A stretch of 64,000 bases of DNA from Micromonospora halophytica (GTDB taxonomy: Bacteria; Actinomycetota; Actinomycetes; Mycobacteriales; Micromonosporaceae): positions 186,001 to 250,000 of the forward strand of contig NZ_FMDN01000005.1 in assembly GCF_900090245.1 (NCBI RefSeq). The letters run 5' to 3'. Under the pieces are notes generated by a model. It made no database searches. It was not told where the DNA came from and worked only from the letters and a program-made list of their open reading frames with translations. Shown piece after piece: positions 25,904 to 34,687 of this stretch. Numbering within the stretch: position 1 is the stretch's first letter; each line of letters opens with the position of its first letter. Position numbers and translations under genes: made by a program.

Positions 25904-27400
25904 ATGAGCACCCAGTCGACGGCCGGCATCGACGACGCCGGGAGCAGCGACCACCCGTCCCGGTCCGACGGCTTCGTCCGCGGCGCCTCCGAGGTCATCG
26001 GTGGCCCGCTCGGCGACCACGCCGTCGCACTCGACCGGCCCGCCGGCCGTGAGCGGCGGTTCTGGACGGCGACCCGGATCGTGCTGGCGCTGGTCTGCCT
26101 CACCCTGGCGCTGCACTGGGTGCAGAAGTCCCCCTGCCAGGACGGCGCCTGGCAGAACAACGTGCAGTACACCCGGCTCTGCTACACCGACGTGCTCGCC
26201 CTCTACTACGCCGAAGGGCTCAACGAGGGCAAGGTCCCCTACCGGGACCACCCCGTCGAGTACCCGGTGCTCACCGGCTACTTCATGGGCGCCCTGGGCC
26301 TGCCGGTGCACGCCCTCGGCGTCGACGACCCGCAGATCAACCAGGGCCGGTGGTTCTACAACCTGAACGCGCTGACGCTCAGCGCGCTGGCGGTGGCCAC
26401 CGTCGCGATGATCCTCGCCCTGCGCCGGCGACGGCCGTGGGACGCCGCACTCTTCGCGTTGGCACCCGCGCTGCTGCTCACCGCCACCGTCAACTGGGAC
26501 TTCCTCGCCATCGGGCTGGCCGCCTTCGGGCTGGCCGCCTGGGCCCGCCGCCACCACGCGCTGGCCGGCGTGCTGCTCGGTCTCGCCGGCGCGGCCAAGA
26601 TGTGGCCGCTGTTCCTGCTCGGGCCGATCCTGGTGCTCGCCCTGCGTGCCGGCCGGCTCCGTGCCGCGCTGACCGCCCTCGGCACCGCGCTGGTGGCTCT
26701 CGTCGCGGTCAACCTGCCGGTGGCCATCCCGTACCGGGAGAACTGGAACCGGTTCTTCGAGTTGAACACCGAGCGGCCCATCGACTGGGGCACCCTCTGG
26801 TACATCGGGCGGTACCTGGACGGCAAGGTGAACACCGGCGTGCCCGGCGACCAGGGGCCGTTCCAGTGGTTGAACGCCAACATCCCGACGTTGAACTACC
26901 TGTCGTACGCCCTCTTCGCGCTGGCCTGCCTCGGCGTGGCCGCGCTGGCGCTGCTGGCGCCCCGCCGCCCCCGGCTGGCCCAACTCGCCTTCCTGGTGGT
27001 CGCCGCGTTCCTGATCTTCAGCAAGGTATGGTCGCAGCAGTTCGTGCTCTGGCTGCTGCCGCTGGCCGTGCTGGCCCGCCCCCGGTGGGGTGCCTTCATC
27101 GCCTGGCAGATCGCCGAGATCGGCTACTTCACCGCGTTCTACGGCGAACTGCTCGGCGCGGCCACCAGCCGGCCCGTCTTCCCCGAGGGGGTGTTCGTGC
27201 TCGCGGCGACGCTCCGCCTCGGCACCGTCGTGCTGCTCTGCGTGCTGGTGATCCGGGACATCCTGCAACCCGAACGCGACGCGGTGCGCCGCACGTACGC
27301 CGACGACCCGGACGGCGGCGTCCTGGACGGCGCCCCCGACGTCCCCTGGCTCGCCGACCGTCGCGCCCGGGACGCAGCCCCCGAACCGGCCCCCGCATAA
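25904..27400 (+). CDS. GT87-family glycosyltransferase (DUF2029), integral membrane
   Basis: 498 residues with about ten membrane helices after a ~45-residue cytoplasmic N-terminus. The first loop holds YTDVLALYYAEGLNEG and the PYRDHPVEYP acidic motif typical of polyprenyl-phosphate-mannose-dependent GT-C enzymes. Homologous in position to Rv0051. ATG at 25904; a frame starting further upstream crosses the ponA terminator spacer. It may add mannose to envelope glycolipids or lipoglycans; the acceptor is unknown. Convergent with the next gene, 16 bp apart. Confidence 0.85.
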   Translation: MSTQSTAGIDDAGSSDHPSRSDGFVRGASEVIGGPLGDHAVALDRPAGRERRFWTATRIVLALVCLTLALHWVQKSPCQDGAWQNNVQYTRLCYTDVLALYYAEGLNEGKVPYRDHPVEYPVLTGYFMGALGLPVHALGVDDPQINQGRWFYNLNALTLSALAVATVAMILALRRRRPWDAALFALAPALLLTATVNWDFLAIGLAAFGLAAWARRHHALAGVLLGLAGAAKMWPLFLLGPILVLALRAGRLRAALTALGTALVALVAVNLPVAIPYRENWNRFFELNTERPIDWGTLWYIGRYLDGKVNTGVPGDQGPFQWLNANIPTLNYLSYALFALACLGVAALALLAPRRPRLAQLAFLVVAAFLIFSKVWSQQFVLWLLPLAVLARPRWGAFIAWQIAEIGYFTAFYGELLGAATSRPVFPEGVFVLAATLRLGTVVLLCVLVIRDILQPERDAVRRTYADDPDGGVLDGAPDVPWLADRRARDAAPEPAPA

Positions 27401-27416
27401 CCTCACCGGCGGGGGC

Positions 27417-29540
27417 TCAGAGACGGAACACGACGGCGTCGCCGATCTCCTCGCGGGTGATCCCGAGCTGGTCGACCGGGGCGTCCACGGTGACCTCCCA
27501 CGGCGTGCCGACGATCTGGTCGCGCAGCAGCACCACGTTGCGGACGCCGAGGACGCGCAGGTAGTCGATGCTGGTCCGGTCGGGGAAGGCGAGCGTCACC
27601 CGGCGCACCTCGTCGAGCTGCGTCGGGGTGAAGCCGCTGCCGCCGTTGACCACGTCCTGGAACCGGCTGGTCGTCCAGAGCATCACCGGCTGGTCCAGGT
27701 TCTGGCTGCTCGGCAGCACCAGCATCGGGCCGTCCACCGTACGCATGGCCACCGGCTGCTCGGGCACCGCCGGGTGCGGCGTGACGTTCAACCCCTCGAC
27801 CGTCACCAGCAGCAGTGGCAGCAGGGCGACGGCCCGCAGCCACGGCGACGGGCGGGCGGGGGCCTGCTCGACGGTGAGTTCGCGCACCCGCTCGGAGAAG
27901 GCGGTGACCGCGCCGGCCGCGAGCAGGCCGAGCAGGAGGGTGGTCCAGAGCATCAACCGGCCCGGGGTGCGCAGGCCGTTCCAGCCGGGCAGGTACTCGA
28001 AGAGCGGCGCGTAGGTGAAGGTGCCGTCGAAGAACCGGGTGCCCATCGCCAGCACCAGGGTGACCAGCACACCGGTGAGCAGCAGCAGCCGGTGCCGCAG
28101 CCGCCAGACCGAGAGGAACAGCCCGCCCGCGGCCAGCGCGTAGAGCACGAAGCCCGGCAGCAGGGTCATCTCCGGGTGCCAGGGCAGCGTCTCGCGGGCC
28201 CCTTCGTGCAGCTCGCCCCAGATCCGTGACTCGGGCGGCGCGGTGAGGAAACCGATCACCGGCGGTGAGTAGACGCCGATGTCGCCGAGCGTGCGCTCGG
28301 CGTTCGGGTGCAGCTCGGCGACCTTGAAGAACGGGATCGCCAGCAGTACGCCCACACCGGCGAAGAGCAGGCCGCCGACCAGGTCCGCGACGAGCAGGCG
28401 GGCCCCGAACGGGCGCTTCACCGGCCGGACCACGTACCGCCGCAGGAACCAGGTCACCGCCGCGACCAGCACGATCCCCGCGAGGACGTACCCGAACACG
28501 AGGCCGATCCCGAAGCCCAGGCTGAGCTGCCAGGCGGCCACCACCCAGCCGGCGTACGTCCAGCCGGTGTGCCGGCGCTCCGGCCGGTAGCCGTGGCGCA
28601 GCGACCAGCCGTGCCCCCGGGCCAGCATGGCCAGCGCCAGCGGGATGCCGCCGTTGGAGACGATGTGCAGGTGGCCCGCCTGGGCGAGCAGCCACGGGGC
28701 GTACGTGTAACTCACCCCGGCCACCGCCGCGCCGGCCCGACCCGCCCCCAACTGACGGGCCAGCACGTACGCCCCGAACGTGGCGAGCGCGTGGGCCAGC
28801 ACGAAGATGATGTTGTAGCGGAGCACCGCCGCTTCCGGGCCGGTGCCGATCATGCCGGCGGGCGCGTAGCCGAGCAGCATGTCGGAGAAGGCGAAGCTCC
28901 ACGTCTCCGGGAAGAACGTGTTCGACTGGAACAGTTGGCCCGGGTCGGTCCGCAGGGCGTGCCCGGACCAGGCCATCTGCCAGGCCTGCAGGCTCGGGTC
29001 CCAGTAGTCCTGCGGCAGCGTGTAGAGCGGGTAGCGCAGCGTCGGCCAGGTCAGTCCGGCGGCGAGCGCCAGCGCTGCCAGGGCGGCGAGCGTCCACTCG
29101 TGCACGAGCAGCCGACCGATCGCCCGCGCGGCGCGACGGGGACGCCCGGGAACCGGCTCCGGGGCGGGCGCGAACGCCGACCAGGGGTCTGCCGGCCCGG
29201 CTTCGTCCTTCTTCTCCTTGTCGGCTTTCGTACCCTCGGCGGCCTTGGACCCGGCGGCCCTGGACTCGCTGGCCCTGTCGCCGTCCGTGTCCTCACCGGC
29301 CTTGCTGCCGCCCCCGGCTGCGCTGCCTCCGGCGGCCGTCCCGCTGCCTCCGGCGGCCTTCTCCGTGGTGGTGGCCTTCTCCGGGGCGAGAGGGGGTGGC
29401 GCGGTGTCCGTGGCGTCGGTCGTGTCGTCCGGGCGCGGCCGGTCGGTGTTCGTGGTGTCGGTGTCCGGGGTGGAGGACCGGCCGTCGGGCCCGTCGGTCT
29501 GCCCGGTCGGCTGGCCGCCGTCGGTCGTGTCGGTGGTCAT
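27417..29540 (-). CDS. Large membrane protein, GT-C/YfhO-like
   Basis: 707 residues. The first ~135 residues are a disordered, charged Thr/Asp/Lys-rich cytoplasmic region; then about 11-12 membrane helices; then a soluble C-terminal domain. The first large loop has LPQDYWDPSLQAWQMAWSGH with acidic residues placed as in GT-C transferases, and the C-terminal LRVLGVRNVVLLRD is typical of YfhO-like proteins. ATG start. It lies 5 bp downstream of the endonuclease IV gene on the same strand. A glycosyl transfer role is inference. Confidence 0.72.
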   Translation of the reverse strand: MTTDTTDGGQPTGQTDGPDGRSSTPDTDTTNTDRPRPDDTTDATDTAPPPLAPEKATTTEKAAGGSGTAAGGSAAGGGSKAGEDTDGDRASESRAAGSKAAEGTKADKEKKDEAGPADPWSAFAPAPEPVPGRPRRAARAIGRLLVHEWTLAALAALALAAGLTWPTLRYPLYTLPQDYWDPSLQAWQMAWSGHALRTDPGQLFQSNTFFPETWSFAFSDMLLGYAPAGMIGTGPEAAVLRYNIIFVLAHALATFGAYVLARQLGAGRAGAAVAGVSYTYAPWLLAQAGHLHIVSNGGIPLALAMLARGHGWSLRHGYRPERRHTGWTYAGWVVAAWQLSLGFGIGLVFGYVLAGIVLVAAVTWFLRRYVVRPVKRPFGARLLVADLVGGLLFAGVGVLLAIPFFKVAELHPNAERTLGDIGVYSPPVIGFLTAPPESRIWGELHEGARETLPWHPEMTLLPGFVLYALAAGGLFLSVWRLRHRLLLLTGVLVTLVLAMGTRFFDGTFTYAPLFEYLPGWNGLRTPGRLMLWTTLLLGLLAAGAVTAFSERVRELTVEQAPARPSPWLRAVALLPLLLVTVEGLNVTPHPAVPEQPVAMRTVDGPMLVLPSSQNLDQPVMLWTTSRFQDVVNGGSGFTPTQLDEVRRVTLAFPDRTSIDYLRVLGVRNVVLLRDQIVGTPWEVTVDAPVDQLGITREEIGDAVVFRL

Positions 29541-29545
29541 CCGGC

Positions 29546-30328
29546 TCAGGCCCCCGTTCCCAGCCGCTCCCGCAGGAAGGCGATGTCCGCAGCCTGTCCC
29601 GCCACGCCGCCGGGGGTCTCCACGATCACCGGCGCGCCGGCCGCCCGGATCACGGCGACCACCAGGTCCGGGTCGATGGTGCCGCCGTCGAGGTTGTCGT
29701 GCCGGTCCTGGCCGGAGTTGAAGTCGCCCTTGGAATTGTTGGCGTGCACCAGGTCGATCCGTCCGGTGATGGCCTTGACCCGGTCGACCAGGTCGAGAAG
29801 TTCCTCGCCCCCGGCGTGGGCGTGGCAGGTGTCCAGGCAGAAGCCGACCTCGTGGTCGCCGAGGGCGTCCCAGAGCCGGGCCAGCGCGTCGAGCCGCCGG
29901 GCGCAGGCGTTCTCGCCGCCGGCGGTGTTCTCGATCAGCACCGGGAGCGGGAAGCCGCCGGAGTCCGCCGCGTACGCGAAGGTCTTGCGCCAGTTGTCGA
30001 AGCCCACGGCCAGGTCGTCACCGGCGTTGACGTGGCCGCCGTGCACGATCAGCCCCTTCGCGCCGATCTCCGCCGCCGCGGCCGCGTGGCCGAGCAGGAG
30101 CTTGCGGCTGGGGATCCGGATCCGGTTGTTCAGGGTGGCCACGTTGATCACGTACGGGGCGTGGACGTAGAGGTCCACGTCGGCGGCGCGCAGCCGGTCG
30201 GCGTCCTCCCGCGGTTTCGGGGCCTTCCAGCCCTGCGGGTCGGAGAGGAAGAACTGCGCCGCCCCGGCGGAGCGGGAGGCCGCCTCCGCCAGCGGGTCGG
30301 CCTGGTCGACATGGGCTCCGATACGCAT
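29546..30328 (-). CDS. nfo: Endonuclease IV / AP endonuclease family 2
   Basis: 260 residues, a TIM-barrel metal enzyme: IGAHVD at the start, [55 protein letters not shown] and IVETPGG supply the metal ligands in the expected order. It cleaves DNA 5' to abasic sites. The ATG at 30328 begins MRIGAHV and TAGGCT sits exactly seven bases upstream (30336-30341 on the complement), pointing to a leaderless transcript; the longer frame has no support. Confidence 0.9.
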   Translation of the reverse strand: MRIGAHVDQADPLAEAASRSAGAAQFFLSDPQGWKAPKPREDADRLRAADVDLYVHAPYVINVATLNNRIRIPSRKLLLGHAAAAAEIGAKGLIVHGGHVNAGDDLAVGFDNWRKTFAYAADSGGFPLPVLIENTAGGENACARRLDALARLWDALGDHEVGFCLDTCHAHAGGEELLDLVDRVKAITGRIDLVHANNSKGDFNSGQDRHDNLDGGTIDPDLVVAVIRAAGAPVIVETPGGVAGQAADIAFLRERLGTGA

Positions 30329-30335
30329 GCAGGGG

Positions 30336-30341
30336 AGCCTA
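30336..30341 (-). promoter_or_regulatory. Candidate -10 hexamer of a leaderless transcript (nfo)
   Basis: TAGGCT on the minus strand, seven bases before the ATG, with no ribosome site between. Confidence 0.5.
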
Positions 30342-30609
30342 CGTCGCATCCCCGACGCCTGGGGTGACGGTCGTGGCCGAGTCTCGGCGTCCGCCGCGTC
30401 ACCGTCCGGGCCGGTGGTCGTTGAGCGGGGTGGGATCGACGGTCGGCTCTCCCGGATCCTGCGGGCGGAGCCGTGGCGGGTCGATCCGGTGCGGGGTCAC
30501 CCCCGTCGTGCGGCCCGGCACGTCGGGGGCGGGGCCCGTCCCGCCGAGGCACCACTCGACGCCAGAATCTCGGACGAATAGTTGCAATTCCACCATCTGG
30601 GTACGAGAG

Positions 30610-30634
30610 CTGTTGTACCGTCAGATAACAACAG
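30610..30634. repeat. Inverted repeat CTGTTGT / ACAACAG
   Basis: Two 7-bp arms (30610-30616, 30628-30634) separated by 11 bases, one helical turn, in an AT-richer part of the rpsF upstream region. It looks like an operator for a dimeric regulator; the protein is unknown. Confidence 0.5.
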
Positions 30635-30900
30635 GATGAAGCTCCGCGGGGCGTCCTCGATCCAACCTCATCGGTGTGGTCGTTCCTCCCCAGGTCCCAC
30701 CCAAGGAATGCGGACGGGACGCCCCGCGGCCTCGTGGACAGGGGTCCGCCGCCGGCCTTCGGGAGCCGACGCGGGCCCCTGTCGCCGTGTCCGACCGGCC
30801 CTCACCACCTGCCCGGGCATGATCGTCCGGACCGGGTATCCTGGTGCGGTTGTCCGCGTCCGGCCGGGTCCCCCCGGCTCGGGGGCGGGCCACGACGCAG

Positions 30901-30945
30901 ACCTCCTGCCACGGAAGGACCGTGGCCGCTCAGCCCACAGGAGGT
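30901..30945 (+). promoter_or_regulatory. rpsF leader structure masking the Shine-Dalgarno sequence
   Basis: ACCTCCTG (30901-30908) is exactly complementary to CAGGAGGT (30938-30945), which contains the rpsF ribosome site. Inside, CCACGG (30909-30914) pairs with CCGTGG (30920-30925), and an unpaired CCG follows (30926-30928). Known S6:S18 leaders present a CCG to the S6-S18 complex for feedback control; this resembles that arrangement but the match to the family model is inference. Confidence 0.6.
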
Positions 30946-30954
30946 GAGTACGTC

Positions 30955-31245
30955 TTGCGTCATTACGAAGTCATGGTGATCCTCGACCCCAGTCTCGAGG
31001 AGCGCACCGTCGCCCCGTCGCTCGACACGTACCTGAACGTGATCCGGACCGCGGGTGGCTCGGTGGAGAAGACCGACGTGTGGGGCCGCCGGCGCCTCGC
31101 GTACGAGATCAACAAGAAGGCCGAAGGCATCTACGCCGTCGTTGACCTTCAGGCGACGCCGGAGGCGGTGGCCGAACTCGACCGCCAGCTGCGGCTCAAC
31201 GAGTCCGTGCTGCGCACCAAGGTCATCCGGCCGGAGATGCGCTAA
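30955..31245 (+). CDS. rpsF: 30S ribosomal protein S6
   Basis: 96 residues, [12 protein letters not shown]-like start (here TTG then RHYEVMV). TTG at 30955 was chosen because the protein family begins at this point and AGGAGG lies 10 bases upstream (30939-30944); no ATG or GTG fits. S6 binds S18 on the platform of the small subunit. First gene of the conserved rpsF-ssb-rpsR-rplI operon. Confidence 0.96.
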   Translation: MRHYEVMVILDPSLEERTVAPSLDTYLNVIRTAGGSVEKTDVWGRRRLAYEINKKAEGIYAVVDLQATPEAVAELDRQLRLNESVLRTKVIRPEMR

Positions 31246-31341
31246 GCATTCAACCCGGTTCGCCCGGATCAGCCTCATCGGCGCTGTCAGAGGGTTCTGA
31301 GAGCCTGTACGGCAGAACGATGAGTGCGCGAGGAGATGGTC

Positions 31342-31857
31342 ATGGCAGGAGACACCACCATCACGGTCATCGGCAACCTGACCGATGACCCCGAGTTGCG
31401 GTTCACCCCGTCCGGTGCGGCGGTCGCCAAGTTCCGGGTCGCTTCGACGCCCCGGTTCATGGACAAGGCCTCCGGCGAATGGAAGGACGGCGAGCCGCTC
31501 TTCCTGGCCTGCACCGTGTGGCGGCAGGCGGCGGAGCACGTCGCCGAGTCGCTCCAGCGGGGCGCCCGCGTGATCGTCTCGGGTCGGCTGCGTCAGCGGT
31601 CGTACGAGACCCGCGAGGGTGAGAAGCGCACCGTCATCGAGCTCGAGGTCGACGAGATCGGCCCGTCGCTGCGCTACGCCACGGCGAAGGTGCAGAAGAT
31701 GTCGCGCTCCGGTGGCGGCGGCGGTGGCTTCGGCTCCGGCGGCGGTGGTGGTCAGGGTGGCGGCGGAGGCAACTTCGACGACCCCTGGGCCTCGGCCGCG
31801 CCCGCCCCCTCGCGCGGTGGTTCGGGCGGCAACTTCGACGAGGAGCCTCCGTTCTAA
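31342..31857 (+). CDS. ssb: Single-stranded DNA-binding protein
   Basis: 171 residues. OB fold ([40 protein letters not shown]) over the first ~115 residues, a Gly-rich disordered linker, and the acidic tip NFDEEPPF that recruits repair and replication proteins. ATG at 31342 with AGGAG upstream; an ATG six residues earlier is in frame but less likely. Second gene of the operon. Confidence 0.97.
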   Translation: MAGDTTITVIGNLTDDPELRFTPSGAAVAKFRVASTPRFMDKASGEWKDGEPLFLACTVWRQAAEHVAESLQRGARVIVSGRLRQRSYETREGEKRTVIELEVDEIGPSLRYATAKVQKMSRSGGGGGGFGSGGGGGQGGGGGNFDDPWASAAPAPSRGGSGGNFDEEPPF

Positions 31858-31898
31858 TGGCGCCGAGCGCCCGCGATCGCAAACCAGGAGCACGAGCA

Positions 31899-32138
31899 AT
31901 GGCCAAGGCTGCGGCACTTCGCAAGCCGAAGAAGAAGGTGAACCCGCTCGACAAGGACGGGATCACCTACATCGACTACAAGGACACCGCGCTGCTGCGC
32001 AAGTTCATCTCCGACCGCGGCAAGATCCGCGCTCGACGGGTGACCGGCGTCACCTCGCAGCAGCAGCGCCAGATCGCCCGTGCGGTCAAGAACGCCCGTG
32101 AGATGGCGCTCCTGCCGTACACGGCGACGGCCCGCTGA
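31899..32138 (+). CDS. rpsR: 30S ribosomal protein S18, cysteine-free form
   Basis: 79 residues. [20 protein letters not shown] and [20 protein letters not shown] identify S18. It has no cysteine at all: the usual CxxC near residue 14 is replaced by NPLD and the later NCxxH by VTSQQ. ATG at 31899 with CAGGAG upstream. In other actinobacteria the S18 at this locus carries the zinc cysteines and a cysteine-free paralogue sits elsewhere. Confidence 0.96.
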   Translation: MAKAAALRKPKKKVNPLDKDGITYIDYKDTALLRKFISDRGKIRARRVTGVTSQQQRQIARAVKNAREMALLPYTATAR

Positions 32139-32152
32139 GAGGAGGCACCGAC

Positions 32153-32599
32153 ATGAAGATCATCCTGACCCAGGAAGTTTCCGGTCTCGGTGCCCCCGGC
32201 GACATCGTCGAGGTCAAGAACGGCTACGGCCGTAACTACCTGCTGCCGCAGGGCTTCGCGATCGCCTGGACCAAGGGTGCGGAGAAGCAGGTCACGCTGA
32301 TCAAGCGGGCCCGCTCGGCCCGCGAGATCCGCGACCTCGGCCACGCCAACGAGGTCAAGGGCCAGCTCGAGGGCCTGAAGGTCAACCTGAAGGCTCGCGC
32401 CGGTGACGGTGGACGGCTCTTCGGCTCGGTCACCCCGGCCGAGATCGTCGACGCCGTCAAGGCCGCCGGCGGCCCGGTCCTCGACCGGCGTCGGCTGGAA
32501 CTGCCCGGTCACATCAAGTCGACCGGCTCCTACCCGGTGCGCATCAAGCTGCACCCCGAGGTGACCGCCAAGTTCGACCTCACCGTCGTCCAGGGCTGA
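32153..32599 (+). CDS. rplI: 50S ribosomal protein L9
   Basis: 148 residues, full length. N-terminal [20 protein letters not shown] and [15 protein letters not shown], a connecting helix, and the C-terminal rRNA-binding domain ([13 protein letters not shown]). ATG start with GAGAGGAGG upstream. Last gene of the rpsF operon, followed by a strong terminator. Confidence 0.97.
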   Translation: MKIILTQEVSGLGAPGDIVEVKNGYGRNYLLPQGFAIAWTKGAEKQVTLIKRARSAREIRDLGHANEVKGQLEGLKVNLKARAGDGGRLFGSVTPAEIVDAVKAAGGPVLDRRRLELPGHIKSTGSYPVRIKLHPEVTAKFDLTVVQG

Positions 32600-32614
32600 C
32601 ACTCGACAGCACGA

Positions 32615-32653
32615 CGGAAGGGCTCGCACCGGACGCCGGTGCGGGCCCTTCCG
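32615..32653. terminator. Terminator after rplI
   Basis: 18-bp stem with one G-T wobble (32615-32632 with 32636-32653), loop ACG, 16 bases after the rplI stop. Serves the convergent gene too. Confidence 0.85.
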
Positions 32654-32710
32654 CACTGCACCACCACGACCGGACACCCGCCCCGGCAATCGGACGGGGC
32701 ACCCACCAGG

Positions 32711-34291
32711 TCACCCGATCGGCTGGCCGGTGATCGCGCTGATCATCACGGTGGAGAGACCACCACCGACCACGGCTGCCGCCAGCGCCACCGTCGCCGG
32801 CCGCCAGGTCGTACCGACCCGGCGCAGCAGACCCGCGACCACCAGGCTGCTCACGAACGCCAGCCCGAACCGCGGTGCCCCCGCCACCAGGGAGCCGAAG
32901 GCGTGCGCCCGCGGCGAGTCGCAACCGCCGCCACTGATGTCCGTCACACAGCCGGCCGGCGCCTGACCGTCCAGGGTGAGCAGCCACAGGAAGACCAGCA
33001 CGGCCGGCACCAGGTAACACGCCGCCGTGTAGACCAGCGGCCGCAGCGGACCACCCGGATCCGGGTCGAGCAGGTCGTCCTCCAGCCGGCGGTGCCACAC
33101 CCCGCCGCCACCCACGGACTCGACCCGGTCCCGCCAGGACGGCGCGCCCATCGGGGCCACCGGCTCCAGCCGCCGCCGGGGCGCCGGCCGCGGACGCGGC
33201 GCACTGTACGTCACCGCCGGAGAACGCGGCGCCGACGACGGCGGATCCATCCACCGGGGATCGTCCCCGGCCAGGCGAGTGCCCGACCAGAAGCCCTCCG
33301 GCTGCTCCGCCCACGGCCAGCCCTCACCCGTGCCCGGCTCCGCCGACTGCGGTGAAGTCGTACGGTCCCAGCGACCGACACCGGTCCGGTCCTCGTCCCA
33401 TGGACTCGTGTCGGCGTACCGTGCCCGCCGCCCGGCTCCGGCGTCCCGCAGCCCGGCGTCGGTACGGTCCCACTGCGCGGTGTCGGTGAACCGGTCGAAC
33501 TGGCCGGTGCTGTCCCCCCACCCGGCCGCGCCACCCGTCCGTTCCCATGGGTCGTCGCCACCGGAGCGCTGCCAGACGTGCATCCCGGAGGCGTCCCACG
33601 GGTCCACCACGGGCCGGTACTCCGGCTCCGGCTCGGCGGCCCGCTCCGGGCGGCTCCACGGATCGGTGGTCGGGCGGGACCAGGAGTCGGCCGACGTCCG
33701 GCGGCTGCGTCGGGTCGGCCGCTCCGGCTCACCGTCGTCCGTGGCCGGCTCACCCTCGGTGTCCTCCAGCCCGGACCAGGTCACCTGTGGACGTCGGGTG
33801 GCGGACCGGCGCGGGCGGGCTGTCGGCGCCGGCGCGGAGACCGGGGCGTCATCGTCGTCGGCGCGGCGGCTGCCCACGTACCCCTGCTCCTGCGGACGGT
33901 CGAAGGTCCACTCGCGGGTGTGGTCGTCCGGCTCGGGGGCCGCGCCGATCGCCCGCAGCTCACCCCGGCTGCGCTCGCTGCGGCGCCGTGCCGCGCGTCG
34001 CCCGGAGCCGGAGACGGGGCGGTCGTCATCCTCGTCGTCGTCCGGCGCGGCGTGTCGGCCCCGGCCGTCGGCGTGCGCGATCCCGGACTCCACGGCCCAT
34101 CGCGGCAGGTAGGCGTCGACGGGCTCCTGCTGGCCACGTTCGACGGCCCGACGTCGGCTCGGCGTACGGCGCCGGTCCGCTCGGGAGGTGTACGGGTCGG
34201 CCGGGACCGGCTCGCCGGGGCCCTCCCACGGAGCGATCGGCCGGCCCTCGCGCGGGCTGCCCTCCCCGCGCTCCCAGTCCCGGTAACTCAC
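32711..34291 (-). CDS. Hypothetical membrane protein with long disordered N-terminal region
   Basis: 526 residues from a GTG at 34291. The first ~400 are disordered and strongly charged, rich in Arg, Asp, Pro and repeated W-containing motifs such as DPWxR, DPWERT and QWDRT; the last ~130 contain four membrane helices (YTAACYLVPAVLVFLWLLTL, FGLAFVSSLVVAGLL, TVALAAAVVGGGLSTVMISA). The start is uncertain: TTG at 34381 is open in the same frame. Position between rplI and dnaB on the opposite strand is typical for Micromonosporaceae. Function unknown. Confidence 0.68.
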   Translation of the reverse strand: MSYRDWERGEGSPREGRPIAPWEGPGEPVPADPYTSRADRRRTPSRRRAVERGQQEPVDAYLPRWAVESGIAHADGRGRHAAPDDDEDDDRPVSGSGRRAARRRSERSRGELRAIGAAPEPDDHTREWTFDRPQEQGYVGSRRADDDDAPVSAPAPTARPRRSATRRPQVTWSGLEDTEGEPATDDGEPERPTRRSRRTSADSWSRPTTDPWSRPERAAEPEPEYRPVVDPWDASGMHVWQRSGGDDPWERTGGAAGWGDSTGQFDRFTDTAQWDRTDAGLRDAGAGRRARYADTSPWDEDRTGVGRWDRTTSPQSAEPGTGEGWPWAEQPEGFWSGTRLAGDDPRWMDPPSSAPRSPAVTYSAPRPRPAPRRRLEPVAPMGAPSWRDRVESVGGGGVWHRRLEDDLLDPDPGGPLRPLVYTAACYLVPAVLVFLWLLTLDGQAPAGCVTDISGGGCDSPRAHAFGSLVAGAPRFGLAFVSSLVVAGLLRRVGTTWRPATVALAAAVVGGGLSTVMISAITGQPIG

Positions 34292-34687
34292 GGCCGGAGC
34301 GTGACCCTTCTCAACCGAAAGCGCAATCCGCTGTCCAGGTGTAGCCGTTCGTAGGAGATAGTACGGGAAATCCGGCCCCAAAGCTTCACCGGAAAATTTT
34401 CATCCACAGGCTGTGGATCGAGTTTTCCCAGGCCAGAGCAGTGTGGCCCGGAATTCCCCATCCGTTGTCCACAGGCTGTGCACACGCTACGCACATGCTC
34501 GTCCACCCACGTCCACAGGTTGTCCCGAGGCTCGTCCACCGCTGCTCTTGGTGCGCTGACCTCGGGTTCCGTATCGTGGGGCACCGACCGGTCGTGCGAT
34601 GCCCCCCGATCGACCGGCACGGTCCGATCGGAAGTTGTCGCACCCTGGGTAGAGCTGAATTCGACCCGACGCAGTGGAGGGGGATCC
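34292..34687. other. Gene-free stretch upstream of dnaB with DnaA-like sites
   Basis: About 395 bp, AT-richer than the flanks at 34310-34430. It contains TCATCCACA (34400-34408), minus-strand CGATCCACA (34412-34420), TTGTCCACA (34465-34473) and CGTCCACA (34510-34517). No gene visible on either strand; it presumably carries the divergent promoters of dnaB and the membrane protein. Confidence 0.6.

Larger units (their letters stand above)
30329..30954. other. Gene-free stretch upstream of the rpsF operon
   Basis: About 625 bp without a credible gene. It holds the nfo promoter at its left edge, an AT-richer segment at 30570-30650 with an inverted repeat (30610-30634), a TATCCT hexamer at 30837-30842 that could be the rpsF -10 box, and the structured rpsF leader (30901-30945). 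Confidence 0.6.

Noticed and set aside
30327-30581. 84-codon frame upstream of rpsF
   Set aside because: Starts within the nfo promoter, no ribosome site, and composition typical of non-coding GC-rich DNA.
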